From positions 5,750,501 to 5,814,500 of the forward strand of contig OU696571.1 in assembly GCA_916048095.2 (NCBI GenBank): 64,000 nt of DNA, in the 5' to 3' direction. Made by a program: the position numbers and the translations under genes. This document shows, one piece after another, positions 1-9,217 of the stretch. The notes beneath the pieces were generated by a model. It had not been told where the DNA came from. It saw only the letters and a program-made list of their open reading frames with translations, and ran no database searches. The stretch is from Sacculina carcini. Its lineage: Eukaryota > Arthropoda > Thecostraca > Sacculinidae. Position 1 is the first letter of the stretch, and each line of letters opens with the position of its first letter.

Positions 1-925
1 GGGATAGGCGGTGAGCAATGGCACCGTGGTAGGCCGTATCAATGGCACCGTGTTAGGCTTCTGTGCTGACAATACCCAACAACAACTGACGCGGCACTTG
101 GGAGGTGAAAATATTGTTTAGAGTTCCACCCATGTTGCCCTTTGGCAGAGTGTAGGATTTCATGAGAGCGCGAGGTATAAGGTATCTGGCCGGAAATTTG
201 TTCAAGTGTTTATGAAAGTTTACCCACACAGAGTCTTGTGGTGCGATTTTTTCCACGTGCAAGCACAATTCGTCAATCTCAATAAGGTAATTGTCAGCGT
301 CGCTCAGCAGAGCAAACTTGTCGGAATTGCGTACCAGTTTGATTTTCTCGGACACGGTGCTTGGCAGTATACGGCATTGGTGGTTGTTGTCCAATTGCAG
401 CGGAATACATAAATCAAATACTTAACTCTTGCCGACCCATCCTTTACGTACGGTATATCCCGAGTTTTCCGAGCCGGTCTCGTCCATTTGACCACAAGTG
501 TCTTTATACCACATACCCGAACGTAAATGTCCCGCTTTGGCGTTGCTATTGTACGACAAAAGCGTTTCCAGATAGGCACGATAGCCGTACATGGACGACG
601 CATCGGAAATAACTGTATCACCAATCTGGTAGTCCAATTGTTTGAAGAGTGCATGTGGAAACAGATTGACCACGCTTACATTATCGGTATCCGAGATATT
701 ACCTCCATCACTTTTCACAATACGTACGCGTCCGTAGAGTTTAGTCTTGGACGGACGTGTTGATGACGACCCTTGCGGATAAAGATGAAACTCAAACGGT
801 CCCTGGCTGTTTAATCGACTCACAGGATAATAGACGTAGGTTTTCGATGCTTTGGTGTTTGTCTCCAGAGCAGGCCGACTGAATACTTCGGTAATTTCAC
901 ATGTTCCCTCTTGAAAGTTTTGCAT
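1..925 (-). pseudogene. Polinton major capsid protein (double jelly-roll), broken and partial
   Basis: Forms the icosahedral shell in the adintovirus/Polinton model. The stretch with 'NLFPHALFKQLDYQIGDT' followed by 'YRAYLETLLSYNS' is the hallmark N-terminal half, and 'KIKLVRNSDKFALL' and 'FPARYLIPRALMKSYTLP' belong to the next part. I place the start at the ATG at 925-923; an upstream non-AUG start at 973 is possible. Reading left, the frame meets a TAA at 424-422 and another TAA at 55-53 but stays in the same register across both, so these are point or duplication lesions and not frameshifts. The C-terminal half lies beyond position 1. The gene follows pX (stop at 1004-1002) with about 80 bp between. 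Confidence 0.85.
17..58. repeat. 24-bp tandem duplication inside the capsid gene
   Basis: Two copies of an 18-bp core start at 17 and 41, offset by 24 bp (eight codons), differing at one base. That base turns a tyrosine codon (TAC at 31-29 on the minus strand) into a stop (TAA at 55-53) in the other copy. Confidence 0.75.
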
Positions 926-1001
926 TATTGAAAATATCGTTGGAAACACGTGTCGGTCGGCGTCGCTTGACAACTGTACGTTTCGCAGGTCGTCGAATGA
1001 C

Positions 1002-1292
1002 TCAAGCCGGGGGTGTTTGGTTCAGTCTATTTATACCTGTCTGAAGCAAGTGCCGAGCTTCTTGTTTGGAGCGATGCTTTAGTGCTGCACCGGCCGACTC
1101 GCCTTCAAGCACATCCTGTAGCGAACGTACACCGGTCTTTAGTGCCGACTTGGCTATTTTTTTGGTGATTGGTTGGCGGGCAACAGTTTTTATTGCCGGT
1201 ACCATCACGCGCATGAGACCTCGGAAAATACTTCCTAAACCGCTTCCGCGCTGAATCATCGGACCACGAAAGACCAGCTGTGCCTTAGTCAT
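1002..1292 (-). CDS. pX-like basic minor virion protein of Polintons
   Basis: A 96-residue basic protein containing 'GSGLGSIFRGLMR', 'KKIAKSALKTG' and 'DVLEGESAGAALKHR'. This glycine-rich start followed by a Lys/Arg amphipathic body is the recurrent small pX/pVI-like virion protein of adintoviruses and Polintons, thought to bind DNA or membranes inside the capsid; the role is inferred from family resemblance. The ATG (1292-1290) overlaps the stop codon of the penton-like gene as TGATG, so both could come from one transcript. The frame is intact. Confidence 0.7.
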   Translation of the reverse strand: MTKAQLVFRGPMIQRGSGLGSIFRGLMRVMVPAIKTVARQPITKKIAKSALKTGVRSLQDVLEGESAGAALKHRSKQEARHLLQTGINRLNQTPPA

Positions 1293-2785
1293 CACAGCTG
1301 CTTAAAGTGAAGTGTCAGGTACAACGTTTTTTCTTGGGATGAAACCAATTCATCGTTAATTTGTCTTATATCTATACCAGTGTCGGTAATATGCTCGTCT
1401 TCCAACGGTACATACTGAATGGGGCTGAACGTACGATGAATGTTTAACGTTTGCTGCTCCGTTGAATACGGACTGATGATTCGTAGAACGGGCGCCATGC
1501 TGTCGCCAATGAGTTGTGCTTGCACCTTGTCCATGTAGACGTACTTTAGCGCTAGATTCAACCGATTAATGTCCATCAAATACAAGGACTGTGTGTTTGC
1601 ATCAATTGACGACGAACCGTTGTCGGGCACGTGAACATAGCCCAATGCATGGGCCAGTCGACTGTTGACTATGACAACAACATTGGCACTTGTCACGTGT
1701 CCACTGGGTAAAAGCGTAAACACTTGCAACACTTGCTTGCAAACTTGATTAATTGTCTCCAGCAAGGTTGTGTTGGTGTTGTAGTGGCCTGTGGGTATCA
1801 GGTGGGGGTTGCCGTTTAGCCACAAATAGTTTAGCGTCTTGTCAATATTGAGCCAATTACGACCAAATGTGATATCTGCCAAACCTACCGACCACAAACG
1901 ATCCAGGCCAAGAGCTTGGGGTAGGTGGATACGAAAACTGGCAGCTGAATTTTGAGGGTACATTTCGCGACAGCTACTGCTGTCCAGTGTTACATAGAAA
2001 TCCTTTTGATCCATTCGTTGAAATTGTAGAGTCAATATCAGTCCCGGGCCGGCGGTGAACGGGAATTTGTTGTCTGATTCGTCGAGAATGTTGATGTTGA
2101 CAGTGTTGACGGTTGACTGTGCCAGCGGCAGATAATACAGATGGTTAAATACAATTTCTTGTGTCGGCGTACGCTTGCTCACTTGCATGTGTCTCAATTG
2201 TGGTTGTAAATGGTCATTGTGTATTTGTGCCTGGACCAAATCGTAACGGATTTTCAAGTGTTTTTCAAACACGTTGCTTAGGCGAAAATATATACTCAAG
2301 TCACTTTGTTTTGCCGACGAGTTGAATATTGTAAGGGACTCTGTGTGTCGTACATAGTCGGACGCATAGTGTACGACCATCATCTGGGCAAGATTTCGGC
2401 TAATTGTCAACACTGTGTTTTCCAAGTTTAACCGTAAATGATTGTCGGGCAATACACTCGTCTTTATATTGTCGCTGGACAGTGTTTCTTGCAATACTCT
2501 GACCAGTTGTGATAAAGTATAGGTGCCGGGTTTGATAATGTCTACCCTCGTGAATTTACCGTCTATAAAGTCATCGTGGTTTGCCGATTCCGAAATGATA
2601 ATGTCGTTGTCGATTGTCAGCCAATTGGTGGGGAGAATTATAGAGTGCAGAGCGACACGCCATTGGGTGTTGTCGAGATGAATCGGATGGGCCAGATTCA
2701 CGGTAAAATTGGCTGTTGTGTTGTTTGGGAACGTTGATGTGCTGGCGACACTGGGGAGCGTGACATAAAACCCGTCCGACTCCAT
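1292..2785 (-). CDS. Penton-like / minor capsid region structural protein with two tandem domains
   Basis: 497 residues from the ATG at 2785-2783 (reading further upstream gives only a non-AUG start). The protein is an internal duplication: 'DGFYVTLPS' near residue 4 and 'KDFYVTLDS' near residue 259 each open a similar module that continues with Asn/Pro-rich 'FPNNT' or 'YPQNS', then 'NWLTIDN' or 'NWLNIDK'. Repeated 'FYVTLPS...W..I' modules occur in many Polinton-derived proteins of invertebrates and lie beside the capsid genes. I infer a virion role (penton, fibre or capsid vertex) but no single motif proves which. No signal peptide or membrane segment is seen. The frame is fully open, in contrast to polB and the capsid gene. 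Confidence 0.68.
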   Translation of the reverse strand: MESDGFYVTLPSVASTSTFPNNTTANFTVNLAHPIHLDNTQWRVALHSIILPTNWLTIDNDIIISESANHDDFIDGKFTRVDIIKPGTYTLSQLVRVLQETLSSDNIKTSVLPDNHLRLNLENTVLTISRNLAQMMVVHYASDYVRHTESLTIFNSSAKQSDLSIYFRLSNVFEKHLKIRYDLVQAQIHNDHLQPQLRHMQVSKRTPTQEIVFNHLYYLPLAQSTVNTVNINILDESDNKFPFTAGPGLILTLQFQRMDQKDFYVTLDSSSCREMYPQNSAASFRIHLPQALGLDRLWSVGLADITFGRNWLNIDKTLNYLWLNGNPHLIPTGHYNTNTTLLETINQVCKQVLQVFTLLPSGHVTSANVVVIVNSRLAHALGYVHVPDNGSSSIDANTQSLYLMDINRLNLALKYVYMDKVQAQLIGDSMAPVLRIISPYSTEQQTLNIHRTFSPIQYVPLEDEHITDTGIDIRQINDELVSSQEKTLYLTLHFKQL

Positions 2786-2830
2786 TGCTGTCTGTGAGCA
2801 GACTATAATCGCATGCACTATGCGCGCTGT

Positions 2831-2838
2831 TTTTAAAA
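2831..2838 (-). promoter_or_regulatory. TATA-like box of the penton-like gene
   Basis: TTTTAAAA on the minus strand, about 46-53 bp before the ATG at 2785. Spacing matches the other Polinton genes; the sequence is a weaker TATA match. Confidence 0.4.
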
Positions 2839-2859
2839 CCAAAAATAATGATTAATTAA

Positions 2860-3234
2860 TTAATAATCTTCTTCTTCAAAGTGTGTTGAAGCGTCTGATT
2901 CAAACATATCGGGAGACGTTGGTATCGGGGGCAGAGCCGCCGGTTGATGTCTATATGGCACCACACGACAAATTGGTCGTTGTCGTCGTCGTCGACTTGG
3001 CCAAAGTGCTGGCGGCCAAGACGGTGGGGGCGATGGTGTTGGTGGTGAAAGTGTTGGTAATGGCTGTGGCTGCGACGGTGACGGCGGTGGCGCTGGCGGT
3101 GGTGAGGACACTGGCGGTGGTGAGGACACTGGTGGCGTTGATGTCGGTTGCCACCACCAGCCACATATTTCAGGTGTCGCACTACCACTAGATATTCGTG
3201 TGACAAGATAAAGGTTCATGCCCTGACGATCCAT
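2860..3234 (-). CDS. Proline-rich small protein, copy 1 of a tandem pair
   Basis: 124 residues: a short N-terminal block ending in 'CGWWWQP', a central tract of Pro-Pro-Ser/Thr repeats, a basic 'SRRRRQRP' segment and an acidic tail 'FEEEDY'. I do not recognise the family. The start at 3234 lies 35-42 bp below a good TATA box; a second ATG at 3219-3217 aligns with the start of the paralogue at 3789. Other frames are also open across the GC-rich repeat, so frame choice rests on the shared N-terminus, the start and the composition. Its place between integrase and capsid genes suggests a virion or host-interaction accessory protein, but that is a guess. Confidence 0.55.
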   Translation of the reverse strand: MDRQGMNLYLVTRISSGSATPEICGWWWQPTSTPPVSSPPPVSSPPPAPPPSPSQPQPLPTLSPPTPSPPPSWPPALWPSRRRRQRPICRVVPYRHQPAALPPIPTSPDMFESDASTHFEEEDY

Positions 3235-3268
3235 GACAACGATTGACGACTGAGTGCATGGATATTGC

Positions 3269-3276
3269 CTTTTATA
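3269..3276 (-). promoter_or_regulatory. TATA box of proline-rich gene copy 1
   Basis: CTATAAAAGGC on the minus strand, followed by 'GCACTCAGTC', a block also present below the TATA box of copy 2. The shared block may be the initiator. Confidence 0.6.
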
Positions 3277-3516
3277 GTTGTCTTTTTTTGTTTATCGAAA
3301 GTGTTCCTCATTGAAAACGACTCGACTGAGACACTTGTCAGAAATGCTGGTATGTATTAGTACACAAACAAATAAACAAAAACAAACAACTATACAAAAA
3401 CAAGCATTAGTTAATATTAATAGCACAACAAAACTCACATCAATACTCACTCTCAAAAATATCCTCCAGTTCGTGCTGTGTAATTTCTGGCGCCGGTGGA
3501 ATTGTGATTTTGAGGT

Positions 3517-3789
3517 TTACATCATCCTTAAAATCTGGATGATGTAGCGGCTATGTTGTTGGCGACGTAGATGGTGACGGCTGTGGCGTTGATGGTGGCG
3601 GCGGTGATGGTGGCGGCGTCGATGATGGTGACGGTGGTGGTGGCGACGGCGTTGGTGACGGCGTCGATGGTGGTGTTGGTGGCGTCGGTAACGGTGGTGG
3701 CGACGGAGGCGCTTTTCCAGTTGCCACCACCATGCAAGCACCTCTGGCCCTGTGTGGGCCGCAATACGCACTGTCACGTAAAGATCCAT
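3517..3789 (-). CDS. Proline-rich/WWWQ small protein, copy 2, probably frameshifted
   Basis: Starts 'MDLYVTVRI' and reaches 'LAWWWQ', parallel to 'MNLYLVTRI' and 'CGWWWQP' of copy 1. After WWWQ the same frame reads as a His/Arg-rich tract to 3517, while the adjacent frame gives the Pro-Pro-Ser tract expected from copy 1 (to 3551). A one-base slip just after WWWQ would reconcile them. Alternatively the His/Arg version is the real product. All three frames are open over the 150-bp GC-rich repeat. Function unknown. Confidence 0.45.
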   Translation of the reverse strand: MDLYVTVRIAAHTGPEVLAWWWQLEKRLRRHHRYRRHQHHHRRRHQRRRHHHRHHHRRRHHHRRHHQRHSRHHLRRQQHSRYIIQILRMM

Positions 3790-3856
3790 GAGGCAAGACA
3801 AGTGGGCACTGACAATCCGTGAGAACGACTGATGACTGAGTGCGATTGAAATCGTC

Positions 3857-3865
3857 CTTTTATTG
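3857..3865 (-). promoter_or_regulatory. TATA box of proline-rich gene copy 2
   Basis: AATAAAAGG on the minus strand with 'GCACTCAGTC' about 15 bp downstream, matching copy 1. It is about 70 bp before the ATG at 3789. The remaining intergenic DNA up to the integrase stop at 4046 shows nothing else. Confidence 0.45.
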
Positions 3866-4045
3866 TTCCCCCAATTCATCGATTTTACTGTATGCGCGGC
3901 TGTATGCTGACAAATCATGCATTGTACATTGTGTCTTTGTCTTTGTCAGTCGCTGATTCAGAACCGAGAAGCAAAACACATGTCGAGCATGCTGACATTG
4001 CATCAACGACGATACTATAATGTCAACAATATTGTGATAGAGCAT

Positions 4046-4861
4046 CTACGTAGCAACACGCCCCAGCTCTTGCTGATAATATGATCCGGCTATTGTCTTT
4101 CCGCTCGTGTCTTGCAGCTTGTACATTGGTACAGGTCGACGGGTACATATCGCCGATATGATAAACACCTCGCTGGAAAATGTCTGCGTATAGCCTTTCT
4201 CAAATATTGTTTTCGGTAGAGCGAGACGCACTTTATCGCCGACGCGTAATTTCGGCGTCTGCTTACGTAGTTTTCTCACAGCGACTAAGTGCTCCGTCGC
4301 CATTGTCACGTGACTTGGCGTTATCCCGACGGATCGGTGATGAGTGTTGTTGTATTGCTCCAAAAGCCACGGAAGCATTTTCACATATCGTTTTGTATTA
4401 TACTCTGTCATGTATTTGTATATGAGGGAGAGAAATGTTCTGAAAAATCGCTCGACTATCCATGCTTTTCGAATAATTGTGGTTGTCGTATAATGATGAA
4501 TATTGTATTCATTCATTACACGCTTGAATTCGTGTCCGGTGAATTCTCGTCCCTTGTCGCTCATTATCTGCATCGGTATACAATTGTCCTTGAGAATAGA
4601 GTCCATTGCCTTGGCCACTGCCGGTCCGTTCTTGCTGCGTAATGTGCGCACATGTGCTTGTCTGCTGAATACATCTACAGCGGCCAACAGGTACTTTACC
4701 TGTGTATTGTGACCTCGCAAACGACAGACATCGCACAAATCCACTTGCCATGTATCGTTCAAACCCGAGCTGGTGTACGGATTACGTGCAAACCGTTTAC
4801 GCACTTGCGTATGCAATTCACGAGTGGTCTGCGACCACTTCAACGTGGATACTTGAGCCAT
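4046..4861 (-). CDS. Polinton integrase (DD35E, retrovirus-type)
   Basis: 271 residues. Joins element ends to target DNA. The catalytic triad is visible: Asp in 'WQVDLCDV' (about residues 38-45), Asp102 in 'MSDKGREF' and Glu137 in 'AWIVERFF', giving the classic 35-residue spacing. After the core comes a basic C-terminal region with 'KLRVGDKVRL' and a final 'YYQQELGRV', typical of the Polinton integrase tail. The N-terminal zinc-binding part is short or missing, so the ATG at 4861 may follow a lost 5' segment. It overlaps the end of the upstream gene by 22 bp in another frame, and I see no separate TATA box. Frame intact. Confidence 0.85.
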   Translation of the reverse strand: MAQVSTLKWSQTTRELHTQVRKRFARNPYTSSGLNDTWQVDLCDVCRLRGHNTQVKYLLAAVDVFSRQAHVRTLRSKNGPAVAKAMDSILKDNCIPMQIMSDKGREFTGHEFKRVMNEYNIHHYTTTTIIRKAWIVERFFRTFLSLIYKYMTEYNTKRYVKMLPWLLEQYNNTHHRSVGITPSHVTMATEHLVAVRKLRKQTPKLRVGDKVRLALPKTIFEKGYTQTFSSEVFIISAICTRRPVPMYKLQDTSGKTIAGSYYQQELGRVAT

Positions 4862-5403
4862 TTTCGTTTCGTGGACAGTATCTCACGATCGCTACTATCC
4901 CTCTCTTCCACCGCCTGACGACGTTTATGTGTTGTTTGAACAGTATGTAAATTTGGTGCTGCTTCGCGCGGCAAGTTTAGCGATTCCACCAACGGTTTTA
5001 TTTGTGCCCAACCCACGGGTTGTGTTACACCTTTCCGTTGACGCACAATATAATTGATCAAATCAACAATATTACTATACGGAATTGGGTTTCGGTCAAG
5101 ATGGAGCGTTCCCGATTTGTTGTCCCATTCGAGCACTGCAGCCAACCGATCGAGAACGTACCGTGCATGACGTTTATATGTGAGTGGAACCAGATCTAGC
5201 CATTTATCTTTGTCTTGCATCCGCTCTACCGCTGGTGGAGCTGTAGCAGCCTCTCATTTCGGATGCCATGCATCAACAAACTGAATTCGTTTGGTTACGT
5301 CACTGGCCGTTGGGTTGACGAGTATTTGTTCCCGCTCCGGTATGGAAACAGGCGCGATACGATTCTGCATCTCATTATACGTCGCTTGCGATATGAGAAC
5401 CAT
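4840..5403 (-). pseudogene. Conserved Polinton protein of unknown function with one in-frame stop
   Basis: The C-terminal half contains 'IPYSNIVDLINYIVRQRK' followed by 'GWAQIKPLVESLN', a signature I associate with an uncharacterised protein common to Polintons and adintoviruses. The N-terminal half starts 'MVLISQATYNEMQNR'. Both parts share one frame, separated only by a TGA at 5256-5254. I place the start at the ATG at 5403, about 40 bp below a TATA box; an in-frame ATG at 5421 is also possible. Role unknown. Confidence 0.65.
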
Positions 5404-5442
5404 TCGTTGGAACGCGCTCATTATTTTGCAGACAGTATACAA

Positions 5443-5449
5443 CTTATAA
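5443..5449 (-). promoter_or_regulatory. TATA-like box upstream of the 5403 gene
   Basis: GGTTATAAGTTG on the minus strand, 40-46 bp before the ATG at 5403. Confidence 0.4.
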
Positions 5450-5544
5450 CCGATGCAGCCACGGGTATACGGGTGGAGAAAAATATTTCGCTTTGCACCA
5501 GCACTCGTTGTTTTTTCTTCAGTGACGGACGTTTGTCACCCAAT

Positions 5545-5748
5545 TTACGTGGTATGTTCTTGTTTGGATAGGCGACGTTTTAGTTTCTTTTCCAAAGAAA
5601 CACGGTCTTGTAGCACGCTGTTGCAAATTTCATAAATAGCCCGTATCAGAGCAGGGTCGTACGTGTTGAGAACGGCTTTTTGTTGACGGTGTGTGAGACG
5701 CGGAAGGGCTTCGATGGTGGACCAACGATGTTTCAACGCCCAGGACAT
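5545..5748 (-). CDS. Small conserved Polinton protein
   Basis: 67 residues from the ATG at 5748. 'LIRAIYEICNSVL' followed by a basic stretch 'EKKLKRRLSK' resembles a short protein, typically about 90-100 residues, that recurs beside the ATPase in Polintons. This copy looks shortened, probably by an internal deletion after 'NSVLQ'. The TATA box lies 37-44 bp upstream and overlaps the stop codon of the ATPase gene. Function unknown. Confidence 0.55.
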   Translation of the reverse strand: MSWALKHRWSTIEALPRLTHRQQKAVLNTYDPALIRAIYEICNSVLQDRVSLEKKLKRRLSKQEHTT

Positions 5749-5782
5749 TTTGGCAAATGACACTGGTCGGCAAAGTGTACGG

Positions 5783-6412
5783 CTATTTATACCTTAGTGC
5801 CGCCAAGTACACCATAATTGGTTCTTCCAGCACATTGCTGCGCACACGTAATCTGTTGTCGGTTTGTTGTCGCAAATCCATCAGCAAATGTCCATATGAA
5901 CGTTGCATTACATCGTGGTACACATCCATGATAAACTTGCTGTTTTCCAGCATGTACTGCTGAGCAAATGCGCGTAGCGGAGTTTTATCGCGAAAGTTGC
6001 GAAAAAACACATAATAATTTGTATTCAAACTGATTGTACGATAATTGCGTGATTTCAAAAACGTGTTTTGAGTGACAAACACTACACTCATATTGTCTTG
6101 ACGGGATATTTTGGTAAACATGTCGCGTACCAACGACCCTTCGACCGCCTCCAGCATATCGTCAAATATCACCATGTACCCGTTTATGCGTTTATGTTTA
6201 CCGACCAGCTGTTGTATTTCCTCGTGCGTATGGAGTCTGTGTCGCATATCGTTGACTACTTGTGAGCACTTGATCGTGAGCGTGCGCACTATCGTGAGCA
6301 CTTGATCAGACCGAGTCAGCATGTCGGCTATAAACCGACTCCTGCCGGATCCCGAAGGACCCGATAATATCATTGTGAAAGGTGTGACCAGTCTGGCGTC
6401 GTGTGTTTCCAT
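5783..6412 (-). CDS. FtsK/A32-type genome-packaging ATPase
   Basis: 209 residues from the ATG at 6412-6410, in a strong context (GCCATGG). Pumps DNA into the capsid in related viruses. Walker A is 'LSGPSGSGRSRF' near residues 18-29; Walker B is 'YMVIFDDML', hydrophobic then Asp-Asp; 'MSVVFVTQN' is the downstream strand and sensor region. Length fits the Polinton ATPase family (about 200-250). The frame is open and the catalytic residues are present. It has its own TATA box at 6458-6465. Confidence 0.85.
   Translation of the reverse strand: METHDARLVTPFTMILSGPSGSGRSRFIADMLTRSDQVLTIVRTLTIKCSQVVNDMRHRLHTHEEIQQLVGKHKRINGYMVIFDDMLEAVEGSLVRDMFTKISRQDNMSVVFVTQNTFLKSRNYRTISLNTNYYVFFRNFRDKTPLRAFAQQYMLENSKFIMDVYHDVMQRSYGHLLMDLRQQTDNRLRVRSNVLEEPIMVYLAALRYK
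5785..5792 (-). promoter_or_regulatory. TATA box overlapping the ATPase stop codon
   Basis: GGTATAAATAGCC on the minus strand. The last two ATPase codons and its TAG stop (5785-5783) are part of this TATA box, so coding end and next promoter share bases. Confidence 0.6.
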
Positions 6413-6457
6413 GGCCACCTAGTATGACTCACTGATGATTCAACAGAGTCTTACGTG

Positions 6458-6465
6458 TATTTATA
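6458..6465 (-). promoter_or_regulatory. TATA box of the ATPase gene
   Basis: CTATAAATAC on the minus strand, 46-53 bp before the ATG at 6412. Confidence 0.6.
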
Positions 6466-6536
6466 GAAGCAAAGCTAGTACGGTGAGAAGCACCAACGAT
6501 AGGATGTTGACATGTATAAATACACACGCTTATACA

Positions 6537-9217
6537 TCATTTTATATTTATACACAAATCATGGGCAAAAACAAAACATTTGTTAGTGTGTTTGTGTGTG
6601 CATGTAACCGTGAGGAAAGGTGCTGTAGTCGGGAAGGACCCCCCCTTTCTGGCAACTATCCTATTAATCTTCTCCCCCCTTACAGTTACAATGTGAAAAT
6701 CTATCGTTTTCTTGAACGTCTGAATAGGTACTTTAATCTGGGTGCCCGGGGTTGTCAAGAGGGACTTGAAACTTTCTGCAGTGATTAGTTGGTTAGTGGC
6801 GTATGACTGTGTTATTCCGCGCATTTTGATAACGGTGCATGCCTCGTTAGCAGAGTTAGTCACAGTGAAAGCATAATTTATGGGAGACAAGCAGATTACA
6901 GAATTAATAAAGCTCTCCGGACCGAAATCAGTTAGTTCGTCCGTCATTTCACCCAAAAAGCGACCAGCGTTAATTTGCGGAAGCGTAGGCGCAGAAAGGA
7001 AAATTATGCTGTCGGTGTCGCAATAAATTAGTTGGTTAGACTGAAGCTTTTCCATAAAGGAATACAGATAGAGACGGGCTTGAGCAGTAACAAAAGAGGC
7101 AAGAATAATGTTTGTTTTAAGCGGTCCAGTGACTGTCACGTCTGTCTTGTGTTTGTGTGTAATGCGCATGACAGTGTCCTCCTCTTGGTCAATGTCACCA
7201 TCCTCTGAAGCGTCGGCCGACAGGAAAGGAATGAGATCACAGGCCGTGACGTCCAGAGCTGTATCATCCATCAACTCAAAGAAACGCTGCCGTGAAGTGA
7301 CGAGTTCGGTCTGGTCGAGGTTGCAGCGCTGAGCCAACTTGCCCCACTGGCTGTTGAGGCACAGCTTGGCCACAGCTCTCAGGCCTGGGTTCTGGGCGAC
7401 AGTCGGAAGGGTAATCTGCTCACGCTGTTCAATGTCACGTCGATACGTTTCATGCTCGGCGTCGCATTGAACGTGAGCAGGATATCCCTCCGCAGCCACC
7501 TTCAACGCATAAAAATCGTTGATGTAGCCGGCAAACAACCCTCCACGGCCGTCATTGAACTGAGTGGTGGCTGGAAAGTGCCAAAATTCAAAAATTTCCA
7601 ACAGACAATAGCCCATGCTCAAAGCTTTCGCTACTTCAAGTGACACCCAACTGGAAGTGAAACTGCGCTGCTCATCATCGTGCTCGCACACTATCTGACC
7701 GGTACAGAAGTCTTTGCCGTCGCCAACGTGCTGCTCGGAACAGCTCCTGCACAACGAAAAAACGAGGCGCTCGTTCACTCGGGCCGGAAGGACTGGGAGA
7801 TGCATACTGCGAGGAGGTAGGATCCTACAGTGAACAATACCAAATTACTTGTGGAAATCGGAAACGGAAGGACGAAAAAAAACTCGGGATGACCAACCGG
7901 AAACTTGCCATACTTTAGAATATAGGGATAGGGGGAGCAAACATCTACATAGTGATTTTTTCGGTTTCAGAGCATTCTAAAAAGTGACGAAACACCTCGG
8001 TTCTTCCGCCGTACAGTGCGTCGCGAACATTCATTGGCTCGACTGGACGCACAGATTCGGTGAAACGACGTTTGGTTTCGTTGTGCCCAATCATGGCGTC
8101 GTACTCGCATTCCCAGATGGAAATTACTTGTGTATCCGACCGGGAGGCCACTTGTTCAAGGCGTTGTAGTGTGCGATCTTAGAGCTGATTTGGTGTCCGA
8201 CATCCGGTGTTCATCACCGAGCGGCAGTTTTTGCTGACGCTCTTATTGCTACACTCACCAGAGTGCCCGTGCCCATGGAAATAACACCCAAGAAACTCGA
8301 AAAGCAGGTGATGGTCTCCCGCTTTGGCGTAGCCGTCCACTTTGTACGGCCCAATACGCACTTCACCAGAGTTCAGTGCGTGCTGGATATTGATACCGCG
8401 AGACGACGCCTCCAGCTCCAGCCACTGGATCGATTTCTTTGAGTAGTTACCCGTTGGACGGTAGTGCAGCTGACTCGGAACCGAAGCCACAGTGTTTTTG
8501 CGCAAATACTTTGACCGCCAGACAGTGTGGCACGCAGATGGTAATGTGACACACTGGAACGGGTCTGTTTTCGTGACACTGATAAACTGGTCACGGAAAC
8601 GCATGGCGCCGAGACGAAGTACATTGACATTGTCTCGACAATATGCACCCATTTCACGGCGGAAATCATATGTCTGGCCAACTTGACTAGCATGCCAGGT
8701 CAGAAACTCGGCACGCTGGTCGACCGACATTCGATCCGCATCAAACATGTCGACTGTCGGGAACGGTCCAACATAGGATTGGTGATCAGGAGTGTTCATC
8801 GTGTGAGGAAAGAAACCTTTGCGGACGGAAATATTGAAAGTTTTGGAAAATTTAGCGAGAGGCATAGGCAGGAAACTGAACGAATCAAGGTAATGAAGTT
8901 TGGAGTTGGGAAATTTGATGGAGAGGATTTTTCAACCGTTCATTATGAGATGTGGCAACATTCCCTGACTCAACGCATATTCCACGACCAAGTTGTTGTC
9001 ATAGCCTCGTGCGTAATGCCCTATGACTTTTGCTTGATCGTGGGAAAAAAACCATCGACCTTCCTAGGTGGTACGACTTTCCTTGATCTCTTAATCGCCG
9101 AACGTACCTTGAGCTCACATCTTGTAAAACACATCGGATATTGCTCACCTCGGCAGTGTCTCCACGCTTCATTGGTGAACCGTCGTCCTCATCACTCAAC
9201 CGATGCTTTGCAGCCAT
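6537..9217 (-). pseudogene. Protein-primed family B DNA polymerase, broken
   Basis: Replicates the element. Domains in order: a poorly conserved N-terminus from the ATG at 9217; an exonuclease-like block with 'GYDNNLV' near 9000; 'GFFPHTMNTPDHQSYVGP' at about 8800; 'KVDGYAK' and 'LFEFLGCYFHGHG' near 8290, a nuclease-like insert typical of Polinton polB; 'VISIWECEYD' near 8110; motif A 'DVCSPYP' near 7940, where Leu is usual in place of the first Pro; motif B 'KLCLNSQWGKLAQR' near 7350; motif C 'YCDTDS' near 7018. Damage: frame changes near 9060, near 7947 and within a T-run near 7885, plus stops TGA 8934-8932 and TAA 8181-8179. The exonuclease I segment is not recognisable and may be deleted. 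Confidence 0.85.

Noticed and set aside
2883-3191. Plus-strand Val/Ala-rich open frame opposite the proline-rich gene
   Set aside because: It is a shadow of the GC-rich repeat on the other strand; the TATA box and shared N-terminus support the minus strand.
1-9217. Reassigned stop codons in the Polinton
   Set aside because: The in-frame stops are of mixed type (TAA and TGA), are few, and occur beside true frameshifts in polB. Open genes in the same element end normally at TAA, TGA or TAG.
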